Positions 50,394 through 60,214 of a stretch of DNA of 64,000 nt are shown here, one piece after another. Within the stretch, counting starts at the first letter, position 1. The number at the start of each line of letters is the position of its first letter. Origin of the DNA: Zygnema circumcarinatum (Eukaryota; Streptophyta; Zygnematophyceae; Zygnematales; Zygnemataceae); NCBI GenBank assembly GCA_037447605.1, contig CM074819.1, positions 1,261,555 through 1,325,554 of the forward strand, in the 5' to 3' direction. The position numbers were made by a program, and so were the translations under genes. The notes below the pieces were generated by a model. That model had not been told where the DNA came from. It saw nothing but the letters and a program-made list of their open reading frames with translations, and did no database searches.

Positions 50394-51849
50394 GCGGGAA
50401 AGCAAACTCCCCCTCCCCACCACTCTCGAAAGCTGCTGGGCGCTCCTCTATCAATTTCGGTATTCTAAAATCTTCCTGAAACAGATACATGAAACAGTTG
50501 GTCTGCGAATAAACTTGCGCTTCTACCGACCAATTTTCGCTGAAATTAAACGAATACACAATACTAGTCGCACCCAATCGGCTTATATAGACCGGAACTT
50601 GGTTCTTAGCCCCATATCGCAAAACTTCAAATGGACCCCACTCCTTAAGTCCGCACACTAAGCTTCCCGGCGGACCATCATATCCTCCAGAAAACTTCTT
50701 CAACATATCGAACTTCGCAACACATGAATCCAAACTCTTTTGCAGCGCAATTTCCTTCCTTTCCGCAGCGAGTTTCTTTCCCACCACTCGATCAAAAACT
50801 ACTTCCCAGCCTTCCTCCCATGGGCCTGAAGCATTGCAGAGCTTCAAATTAGGGTTATCTCCGGGCCAGCTCCAAATTCGACTACAATTCTGTATCAGTT
50901 TGTACGATTCCTTTGCACCTGCTTTTGGAGTACAGGGCCTGCATTTAGCCCCATTCATGGGACCTTTACTGGACAAAGAAACCACTGGGACAGATCGTTC
51001 GTCGACTAGCCAGCCGTACGATCGCCGGGAAATTATGCAGAAATTGAACTCCTGAAGGGATACTGTAATGTTTCGAACTTGTAATTCGGCTTTGAAAGCA
51101 CTCTCTGAATTGAGTCTTGACATGCCTGCGTTGAGCAGCTCTTCAAGCATGCTTAGTCGGCTAAGAGCAACGCGACTAACTTTGAGGTTTCCAAAACCAA
51201 AGCGGTCATTCAAACCTGCATACATAGAGCCTATGGGTACAACATAGGTTTCCTCCTTCAGAAGGAGGGGAGGGGGAGGGCCGCTCCAAAAAGAGTCAAC
51301 GCGAGTGCGAATCACCCATTCATACTTCACCGAATGCTTCAAACTGTAGCTATCAATCAAGTCCAGGCACCCTTCTACAAGGTTGAAATACTGCAATAAA
51401 CCCTGCAAAAACAATCCAGTAATTCAAGTCTAAGTTAACATTCTTCAAAACACTGAATCCGACTCCGATACATAGCTTCATAATGTACAAATATGGGCCC
51501 TTACACCAGTCTGACTGAACCTTATCAGCGAAAAACCCCAAACCTACAATGAAGTTACAACGAGGGGGTTTACTCCATCCCCCACCTGAACCCCTTTCGG
51601 AGAAGCTGCACCGGTTAAAACGTTCACTCCGTTCCCTTCCTTAATGGGTGTCTGCGGAAAGAGTCGAACCCCCACCAAGTTCTGAACCCTTCTGAAGAGA
51701 AGCAGCTTGAAACTTTGCTCGTCGAGTCCCATTACAACGAACACGTGTGCATTCTTGAAGGCGGCCAAAAGATGCTTTTGAATGGACGGCCCCGTCAGCT
51801 CAAACTCGCGGGCGCCGCCAACAAGGCAGATCGCTCCCTGGGAGACATC
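50394..51849 (-). pseudogene. DUF7796-like exons, second-written copy (probable assembly duplicate)
   Basis: Exons at 51849-51586 and 51402-50394 repeat the first copy with a constant offset of 1555 bases, introns included. I saw no substitution in the lines compared. The last exon breaks off at the gap, lacking the C-terminal part. This copy is continuous with upstream sequence while the other is continuous with the true 3' end, as expected if both are halves of one gene whose overlap was not merged. Confidence 0.8.
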
Positions 51850-51925
51850 CTGCATCATGATTGCAAGGGGGGGTTTAGAGGCAGAGGGGAGGGTTTGGGC
51901 ATCCCACGGCTTGCTACTGTGAGGG

Positions 51926-52915
51926 AGGGAGGGAGGGGGGGAGGAGGGGGAGGGGGAGGAGGAGAGGGGGGAGGGGAGGGGGGGAGGAGGGAGGAGAGGA
52001 GGAGAGGGGGAGGGGGGGAGGGGGGAGGGAGGAGAGGGGGGGAGGGGGGAGGGAGGAGGAGAGGGGAGGAGGAGAGGGGGAGGGGGGGGGGAGGGGGGAG
52101 GGAGGAGAGGGGGGGAGGAGGAGAGGGGGAGGGGGGAGGGGGGAGGGGGGAGGGGAGGAGGAGGGGAGGGGAGGAGGAGGAGGAGGGGGGGAGGGGGAGG
52201 GGGGAGGGAGGAGAGGGGGAGGGAGGAGGAGGGGGGGGAGGAGGAGAGGGGGGAGGGGGAGGAGGAGAGGGGGAGGGAGGAGAGGGGGGGAGGGGGGGAG
52301 GGGGGAGGGGAGGAGGGGAGGAGAGGGGGGGAGGGGAGGGAGGAGAGGGGGAGGGGAGGGGGGGGAGGGGAGGGGAGGGAGGCGAGGGAGGGAGGGAGGT
52401 GAGAGGGAGGAGAGGGGGAGGGGGAGGGGAGGAGAGGGGGAGGGGAGGAGGAGGGAGGAGAGGGGGAGGGAGGAGAGGGGGGGAGGGGGGGAGGGGGAGG
52501 AGGAGGGGGAGGGGGAGGAGGAGAGGGGGGGAGGAGGAGAGGGGGAGGGGGGAGGGGGGGAGGGGGAGGGGGAGGAGGGGAGGGGGAGGAGGAGGGGGAG
52601 GGGGGAGGGAGGGGAGGGAGGCGAGGGAGGGGAGGGAGGAGAGGGAGGAGAGGGGGGGAGGGGGAGGAGGGAGGAGAGGGGGAGGGAGGAGAGGGAGAGA
52701 GGGGGAGGGAGGAGAGGGGGAGGGGGAGGGGGAGGGGAGGAGGGGAGGAGGAGAGGGGGAGGGGGGAGGGAGGAGAGGGGGGGAGGGGGGGAGGGGGGAG
52801 GGGAGGGAGGGAGGCGAGGGAGGGAGGGAGGAGAGGGAGGAGAGGGGGGGGAGGGGGGGAGGGGAGGAGAGGGGGGGGAGGGAGGAGAGGGAGGAGAGGG
52901 GGGAGGGGGAGGAGA
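51926..52915 (+). repeat. Polypurine GGGGAGGAGG tract
   Basis: About 1 kb made almost only of G and A, with strong purine bias on the plus strand and no fixed period. It lies upstream of the DUF7796-like exons on their minus strand, so it reads as a polypyrimidine intron there. Long open frames on both strands are artefacts of composition. Confidence 0.95.
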
Positions 52916-53363
52916 GGAACGAGCTTTTGGTTTTGGGCTCACTGCGAGCAGGGGCAAGGGAGGGAGGAGAGCATCGGAGGTAGCGCGGAAGGGAGGGGAA
53001 GGAGGAGGAAGAGGAGAAGGAGGAGGAGGAGGCACTCCCTTCCCTCCGGCAGCCTGGCCGGCCACAAGCACTGACTGTCTGTTGGGGAGGGAGGGGGGGG
53101 GGAAGGGAGCTGGAGAAAGTGGGAGGGAGGAGGGGTGAGGAGGAGGACGAGGTGGAGGAGTGCAAGAGAGAGATAAGTGGGAAGAAGAGAGTTGGAGAGA
53201 CAGAGAGGGAACGAAAGAAAGAGAGCAAGCGATAGAGAGAACACCCATTCAACACATTAGGGTTACAAACCGATGCAATACGAGCACCTTAACTTTTGCT
53301 CTCCTGCCTTCATCTTGCCCACAGAGATGAGGGGAGGGAGGGAGGGAGGGAGGGAGAGCACAC

Positions 53364-53457
53364 CTCTCCGCCATTCTCCTCGAACGGTCCGGCAGTGAGC
53401 TCCGCCCCTTCACATGCTCAACAAAAGCAGCAGACTCCTTCTTAGCATACAGGAAAA
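53364..53457 (-). CDS. Possible internal exon of the DUF7796-like gene
   Basis: A segment with acceptor and donor signals reads FLYAKKESAAFVEHVKGRSS and then LPDRSRRMAER. It continues the frame of the exon at 54549-54447, but its end phase does not fit the next recognised exon at 51849. Either a small exon is hidden in the purine tract or one boundary is wrong. A charged, helix-like stem after a membrane anchor would suit a Golgi protein. Confidence 0.3.
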
Positions 53458-54446
53458 CTATCCATTTTAAACATGCGAACATGACTTGGGGCAATTATTT
53501 AAAAAAAAAAACAGTTCACTTCAATTCGATGAGAATGAACGTGCATTTTGGAGGTTTGGAAATCACATTGTTTTTATTTTTTTAAAGGCTGAACATCTGA
53601 AATCTTTTCGTAGTTGCTTCAAACGTTTCAATAGTTCAGTCAACTCGTAAGCATTCCAGCACCAAATTTCGAACCAATGGAGCCGCCATACTTCGATTCT
53701 TATCGTTGACAAGTTCAATCGTTAAAAAAAAAAAATAGAGATTCAATTAAGAAAGAAATGCATAAATGTTTGTTCAATACCAAACTAGCTCAATTCGATT
53801 CGGTAACGATATTCTGGCTGGGTATTTACTAAAACATTCAAAAATTCGCAATAATTATTTATTTACCTGTTAAAAAGGTTAGCTTTACGGTAAAGAAAAA
53901 CAGATTCACAGCCGACGCCACCCTCCCTTTCCCTCACTCCCTCGCTCTCTCGCTACCCGCCCCTCTCCGCCAGTTCCTCTCTCCCTCTCTCCCCTCTCTC
54001 ACTCTCTCCCCCTTCTATCCTCCCCTCTCCTCCTCTCTCCCCCCTCATCGGCCCCACTCCCTCTCGCCCTCACTTTCCTCTCCCCTCCCTCTCCCCCCGC
54101 TCAGACTCGTCCGTCACCATCGACCCTCCTCTTTTTTTTTTTTTTTCTCTTTTTCATTTGTTTCGATCTGCTGAAAGGTAAGTAGTGTGCGTCATTCGCA
54201 TTTGGAAACCGCATTGGGAGGTTCAGACAAACCGCTTAGAGTGGTTCCACGGAGAGAGAGCGAGAGAGAGAAGGAGAGAGAGACCATCGTCTCCTTCCCC
54301 TCCCCTCCCCTTCCGTCTCCCTCCATTTTCCTCTCCTTCCTCCGGATCCCTCCCTCCTCTCTCCTCAGGATTCCCATATCTCTTCCCTTCTCTATCTCGC
54401 TTTCCCTCTCCTCCCTCCCTCCCACCCCCCCCTCTCCCCCTCCTAC

Positions 54447-54549
54447 CTTCATTCCACGGCACCTCCTTCAAGTAGGTTGACGTCAGCGCTGCCACACACA
54501 CGAACGTCAGCACCACCACCGCCTTCACCGGCCACTTGTTGAAGTTCAT
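54447..54549 (-). CDS. Likely first exon: N-terminal membrane anchor
   Basis: It starts MNFNKWPVKAVVVLTFVCVA and continues ALTSTYLKEVPWNE before a GTAGGA donor. A short basic head followed by about 18 hydrophobic residues is a type II signal anchor, as in Golgi glycosyltransferases. Strand and position make it the probable start of the DUF7796-like gene, 2.6 kb upstream of its next secure exon. The link is inference. Confidence 0.5.
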
Positions 54550-55500
54550 TTACTCTCCCCCACTTTCCCTCACTCCCTCTCCTTCTCCCCTTCGCCCCCT
54601 CTCTCACCCTCCACCTCTCCCCCTCTCCTTCTCTCTCCCCTCCCTCTCTCCCTTTCTGCCTGTCCCCTCTCCCTCTCTCTCTCTCCCTCCCGCCCTCTCT
54701 CCCTCCACCTCTCTCCCTCACCCTCCCTCTCCCTCCACCTCTCTCCCTATCTTTTTCTCTCCCCTCCCACTCTCCCACTCTCCCTTTCTGCCTGTCCCCT
54801 CTCCCGATCTCTCTCTCTCCTTCTCCTCCCCCTCTCCCCCCCTCTCACCCTCCACCTCTATCTTTCTCCCCCACTCTCTCCCTCCCTCTTCCCCTCTCTC
54901 ACCCTCCACCTCTCTCCCTCTCCTTCTCTCTCCCCTCCCACTCTCCCTCTCTCCCTTTCTGCCTGTCCCCTCTCCCACTCTCTCTCTCTCCTTCGTCCCC
55001 TTCTCCCCCACTTCTCTCCCTCCCCCTCTCTCCCTCCCTCTCCCCCTCCCCTCAGCGCCAGTTCCAGTCCGCGTCGCTTTCAGGCCACGCCTCTGATTCG
55101 CTCCGCCCTCGACGCAACGCGCTATACGGACTCCGTATGTTGCCGCCCAGCCCGTATTCCGTACACCGTAGTCCCTACACCGGACCGTACGAAACAATCC
55201 GCTGCGCGCGTACCCGGCGGGAAGAAGACAAGCCGAAGATCCTCCATTTGTCGTTTCTGGCAAACCCGATAATATCGCTGCACCGACACATATCGTCACC
55301 GGCCGGCAGGGCTCGCCGGACCAAACACCACGGAGCGCACCGCGGCCGTCGAAGTAGACGATCAGACGGACGGGAGCGCTCTCCGGAGGCAGCGTACGGA
55401 TGCGTCACATTTGCCAATTCGTGCGCGTGCATAGTAGTGCGGTGTGGCCGCCGGAGAGCGTAGGCGCACGCTTGAGAGGCCGTCCACGTGGTGGGGGCTT
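54550..55500. other. CT-rich block and GTACG-rich sequence
   Basis: 54555-55050 is almost entirely C and T on the plus strand, that is GA-rich on the strand of the neighbouring minus gene. It then turns into GC- and GTACG-rich sequence without a gene. Confidence 0.7.
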
Positions 55501-55559
55501 TTACTGGCTACATGCGTCACTATGCGCACACATGTGCTCTTGTACGGTTTGGCGGAGAT

Positions 55560-56060
55560 TGTGCTCCACAACATCTACAACATGAGAGGGCACATGGACA
55601 CATGGACATGCATGGTTCTCAAACCATGTTGTTCTTGTGTCCATGGACATAGGATGGCATCGCCATTGTGAGATCAACACATGTATGTGCGCACACACGT
55701 AGGCATACGCATGAGCATGCAACCTGATCCATGCACACAACAAACTGGAAGAAATGTGAAGGCATCGTGATCATGACGGCATGGGTGCGTGAAGCCAACA
55801 TCCATGTGCAACAACAACATGGGCATGAAGAACACATGGCATGCTCAAGGTCGTGAAAACAAATGCTGAATAGAAAGGACAGCAGGAGGGATTAGTTTTT
55901 AGGGTGTACGGTGTAGGCTCTAGGGTTTAGAATGCACGGTGTTGGGTTTCAGGTCTAGGGTGTTAAGGTTTAATCAGGGGTTTAGGTTTGAGGGTTTATG
56001 GTTTGGGATTTAGGAGAAAGCGGCATGCATGCATGCATGCATGCAGTGGCTCCCATGGCT
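55560..56060. repeat. Dispersed repeat remnants, telomere-like words and a GCAT run
   Basis: 55590-55680 is a weak relative of the TTTGTCCATG motif, with a CATGCATGGTT / AACCATG hairpin. 55895-56010 is rich in GGTTTAGGG-like degenerate telomere words. 56020-56045 is a (GCAT)n run. No gene is seen. Confidence 0.5.
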
Positions 56061-56314
56061 TGAGCACATGATGATGGCCATGGGTCACTCATGTCATCAT
56101 CATATTGAGGAGCAAAGCGTTTACAGGGTTTGGGGGTTTTGTGCATCAAAATGCTTAAGGTTGAAAGTAAACTTTGGAAGAGGACTTTTCCGAATGGAAG
56201 GTCCTCACAATGTGCGGTCCTAGGACCTGCAAGGCGAGGAACAAAACGACAAAAATGGCTCCTCGCCTTCGAGGCTCATGAAAGGCCAATCCAGAGCCGT
56301 ACAAACCCATACAG

Positions 56315-56680
56315 TAGGACCCCGTCATATTTTCCACCCTGTACAGAGCGTCCCCAAGAAATTCGCCCCGATTTTGCCGAAACCACCTTTTTGTACGGTA
56401 ACCTTGTGGTAGCCGTACTAGCCGTACTATGCGTACTATCCGTACTAACCGTACTAGCCGTACTAGCTGTACTAGCCGTTAAGCGCTCACGTAAAAGTCA
56501 CCTAATCTCCCCGCACGGGCCGCCGTAAGAGGCGCTCGCTCTTCTCCCCTTCTTCTTGGCTTCGATACGATACGATACGATACAAAACATTCCAATACGA
56601 TACGAAACACCCCGATACGGTACTGTCCGTACTGTCCGTACTAGCTGTACTAGCCGTCACGGGCTTACGCAAAGGGTAAG
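56315..56680 (+). repeat. GTACT/GATAC dispersed repeat, copy 3
   Basis: The head TATTTTCCACCCTGTACAG is followed by AAATTCGCCCCGATTTTGCCG, GTACGGTAACC, a CGTACTAGC array (56410-56475), GCCGCCGTAAGAGGCGCTCG, a GATAC array (56563-56620) and a second CGTACT array (56625-56655). Its right edge abuts the duplicated L13a fragment at about 56680. Confidence 0.75.
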
Positions 56681-56682
56681 CT

Positions 56683-56860
56683 CCTTAATGGCCAGAGTGA
56701 TGAGCATGCGTCGTCAGCATTTTTAGGGTTAGGGATTGAGTTTTTCCTTCTCTTCTCTTCTCGTCTCTTCTTTGTCGCCCTCCGCCGCTTGTTTTCCTCC
56801 CGTTGTACCTCTCACCTCTTTCTGTACAACTGCACATTACAGCATGCGAGTACAGCATGC
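56683..56860 (+). pseudogene. Truncated tandem duplicate of L13a exon 1 end and intron 1 start
   Basis: It matches 57268-57431, with the same CTTAATGGCCAGAG exon end, GAGCATGCGTC, TTTTTAGGGTTAGGGATTGA and CTGTACAACTGCA segments. The splice donor GTGGTGAGC of the larger copy reads GTGATGAGC here and is lost. Only about 15 bases of exon precede it before the dispersed repeat begins, so it cannot be coding. Confidence 0.8.
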
Positions 56861-57103
56861 TGGAAAGTCCACAGCAGCGGCTCTCAACACGAGTGGAGCG
56901 GGGGCGGACATGAATGCCATCCATCCACGCGCTGGCGTGCTTCGATGGCGGGGATGCGGCGTCTGCGTGGCCGCATCTCGGTCTCACCCCGCAGAGCAAC
57001 AAAGAACTCACTTCTGATCCTCGCCAGCCGCTCGTCCGGAGTGAGCAAATGCTTCTGCAGGCCATGAAATGCCAGAAAGAGGGCCGCAGCCCTCTTTCTC
57101 GCC

Positions 57104-57120
57104 GCCGCGATTAGGGTTCG
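57104..57120 (+). promoter_or_regulatory. Telo-box-like motif upstream of L13a
   Basis: GATTAGGGTTCG lies about 60 bases before the L13a start codon. AAACCCTAA telo-boxes are established in promoters and leaders of plant ribosomal-protein genes, so the position fits. A second TTTTTAGGGTTAGGG lies just inside intron 1. Confidence 0.45.
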
Positions 57121-57174
57121 CCTTCGCCCTCCCTCCCTCCCTCCCTCCCCGCCTGCTCCAGGAGGGCGGCCGCC

Positions 57175-59748
57175 ATGGTGAACGGGGTCGGGAGTCCAGG
57201 CCAAGGTGGTGGTCGTGAACGCGCGCCACCACATGCTGGGCCGGCTGTCGTCCATCATCGCCAAGGAGCTTCTTAATGGCCAGAGAGTGGTGAGCATGCG
57301 TCCTCAGCGTTTTTAGGGTTAGGGATTGATACTTTTTTTTCCTCCTCTCTTCACTTCTCTTGTCTGTCGCCCTCCGCCGCTTTTTTTCCTCCCGTCGCAC
57401 CTCTCACCTTTTTCTGTACAACTGCATATTTGTCGATTACTCGTGTCCATCGCCTGTCCTACCTCCTTTCCCTCCTTCGCCTACCTTTGCCTCTCCTTTT
57501 CGTTGTTTTACCCCTATTTCACCTCTGGCTACCCGCTCCTCTCCCTGTCTCTCGCATTGCCCGCCCCCATCTCGCCCTTCTCCCCGTCCTCTCCTTTACC
57601 TTTCTCCTCCCCTTTACTCGCCCTTCTCCTTCTCCCGTCGTTCTCTACTGTCTCCGTTCCTCCCTCTCCCTCTCCGTCCTCTCTCCTGTCCCCCCTTCCT
57701 GGTAGAGCGCAATTTTCTCTCACGCATTCCTCACCCCCTTGGAAGGCATATGCGTGCTCCGTGCGGACGAATTTCTTCCAGGTGGTGGTTCGATGTGAGG
57801 AAATCTGTCTGTCAGGAGGATTGGTTCGCCAAAATATGAAGTAGCTCCGATTCTTGCGAAAGCGCATGAACACAATGCCTAGCAAGGGGCCCATTCACTT
57901 TCGGGCAGCCTCCAGAATATTGTGGAGGACTATCCGTGGGTGAGTTATTAATTTGTGAGGTGGAAGCTTGGCTTTTGAACAGTTGAGCAGAGTTCATTTC
58001 CTGCTGTAATTGGATAGGGACAGTATGCCTTTGGATGTTTTGTTTTCATGCACTCAGTTTCGCCTGCTTGTGGGGATAAAAGCTTGGCGCCAATCAAAGA
58101 TGTTGTATTTATAAGTTGTGGAACGAAAGTACTCTCAGCGCGGGGTTAATCTTCTCTCAGGTTACATGTAGCTTCCACATACCGCATTTTTGGATACGTG
58201 ATTTTAGAAGCTAAACTGCTCATTTTGTAATACATATTGAAAATGTCTAGGCAAAAACACTTTTTCAGATGAAAGAATCCTGGTAGAAAAGGAGTCTGAT
58301 ATGCAATTCATTTCGCGGGCTATCAGATGGTTATCAGGGACGTGGTCGGTGTCGTGTTTCTCCATGCTCTCCCTCTCCCAATTCACCTTGTGGTCATTCC
58401 CTCACCCTCACATGCTCCCTTCCCCTCCTCCCTCTCGCACCTCGTCCACTTCCCCCCCGCTTCTCTCTTCCCCCTCTTATCTTCTCTTCGCCACTTGCCA
58501 CCTTATTCCCATGTTTGCCCCTCTTTCCCTCCTACCTTCTCCCTAAAACCACCCTCCCTTCCTCCCTAAAACCTTCCTCCCTCCCTCCCTCCCTTCCTCC
58601 CTCCCGTCCTCCCTCCCTTTCTCACTCCCTCCCCTCCCTCCCTGTAGAAAGTAGTGGAGAAGCTGAGTTGCTGAGGGGGTGGAAGTGCAGACTGATTCCC
58701 CACAAGACCAAGAGAGGCGCAGCTGCATTGGAGCGTTTGAAGGCCTTTGAGGGAATTCCCGCCGCGTACAAAACGACAAAACAAAGCGTGTTGTCGTCCC
58801 TCATGCTCTCAAGTAAGGGAAGAATGCACTGCCGATCCTAATTCTCACCTGTATTGTGTTTAACTTATCTTTTTTGGTTCATGAGTGGATACGTTGAACA
58901 ACTAACTCCAGTGCTCACAAGTAGGGAGGGGCACGGCATGGAATTGCTATGAGTTGATCTGTGTGTTCGGGTTGTTTTGGGATTAGGGTTTTGCGCCTTC
59001 AGCCCGGCCACAAATACTGTTTGTTGGGTCGCCTTTCGCACGAAGTGGGTTGGCATCACCTGGATACCATTAATGTATGTAACTTTTCCTGATTCAATTT
59101 TCCTGATTAGCTAATCGGAAAATAGTCAAGCTCATGATGGAAAGGACAAGGTTCTAAATTATTACATGATATGGACTATGTGAGCACAAAACCGGACAAT
59201 ATCCAAGTAGGTTTAGAAGGCTTTCGGTTACCCACATCCATGGACAGAGAGTTCATGAAGACAGTAATGAAGTAATGCCGCTTTCATACCTCTACATGAA
59301 TAACCTCATACGGCGATTGCATCATCCATTGACTGATGCAGTGATAAGGTCAGCGATTAACCAAAGAGATGCGATGATAATTCACTTCAGCTAGAGGCTC
59401 TCGGGCTTTTGATTTGTCAAAGCTCTTTTGCAGGTTGTCTTGTATGAGCTACTCACAATGGGCTGTTGTCTCGTCCCCTCCGTCGTTCGTTTCCTCCCCG
59501 CTCTTCTCCCGTCTCTCTTCTTGAGATCACTGATGATCACTGATGGGGTCGGTCTGTGGATATGTTACGATGGGTGCAGGAGCTGGAGAAGAAGCGGAAG
59601 GAACTGTCGGCAGAGTTCTACAAGAAGAAGAAGGCGGGTTTGCAGAGGCGGGTGAAGGCAACAGTGGGTGCCCCCGAGAGAGAGAGAGAAGGTGGCGGAG
59701 GAGCACAAGGCCGTGCTGCAGCCGTTGTCCTCCAAGGCGTCGGAGTAG
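57175..59748 (+). pseudogene. RPL13A: 60S ribosomal protein L13a (uL13), frame-damaged
   Basis: Five exon-like blocks with good splice sites cover the whole protein: 57175-57289, 57782-57939, 58691-58812, 58987-59074 and 59580-59748. Recognisable pieces include [81 protein letters not shown] and ELEKKRKELSAEFYKKKK. Four lesions break the frame. Exon 1 has one extra base before the VQAKVV segment, and exon 2 has a TAG after QNMK where the family has Tyr. Exon 3 has an out-of-frame insertion after PAAY, and exon 5 has a shift in a GA run. Because introns and splice sites persist, this is not a processed copy. It is a young duplicated pseudogene or a real gene in an error-rich assembly. Confidence 0.85.
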
Positions 59749-59779
59749 AGGCACCTATCTATTCTACCTAGGCACCTAC

Positions 59780-60214
59780 CTATTCTATCTTGCCACTGTA
59801 CTGTGCGGAAGGAAGGAAGGAAGGAAGGAAGCCTGTTTTGGAGCAGAATTGAAGGGAGTCATCGTTGAAAGAGAAGCTGTGTCCTTCTTTTCCAATCGAA
59901 CGGAGATTGTCTATTGCGTGCAACTGTGAGGCTTGTCTGTTGGGAAGTGTGTGCAGACCATGCATTTGCGGTACCCTAAAGGTTATGCGTCCACTCAGCT
60001 TTGGGTGAGTGTGCATGGGACCATGGTGATTCACTTCCTGAGGGGGGCATCATAGGTGATTGATTGATTGGTCCAACACTGTGGCCACACGAAGGTACAT
60101 GTCGCTCCTCTCTTGTTCGATCTGGTGAGGGTATGGAACTGTGGAGTTGGCGTTGTGAATTGCGTAAGCAAAAATATCCAGCATGGAAACGACAGGCAGT
60201 TTAACGTTAACTGG
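59780..60214. other. Unique sequence between L13a and the minisatellite
   Basis: A short GGAA run (59808-59830) probably lies in or near the L13a 3' region. No other gene is seen. Confidence 0.4.

Noticed and set aside
48839-51938. Two genuine tandem DUF7796-like paralogues
   Set aside because: Introns and flanks match at constant offset, each copy is cut at the same 10-N gap, and the halves complement each other. An unmerged overlap is more likely.
51715-53255. Long open frames of 400+ codons on both strands (Gly/Arg/Glu or Ser/Pro/Leu)
   Set aside because: They lie in a pure G/A tract with few possible stop codons. The residues simply restate base composition and match no family.
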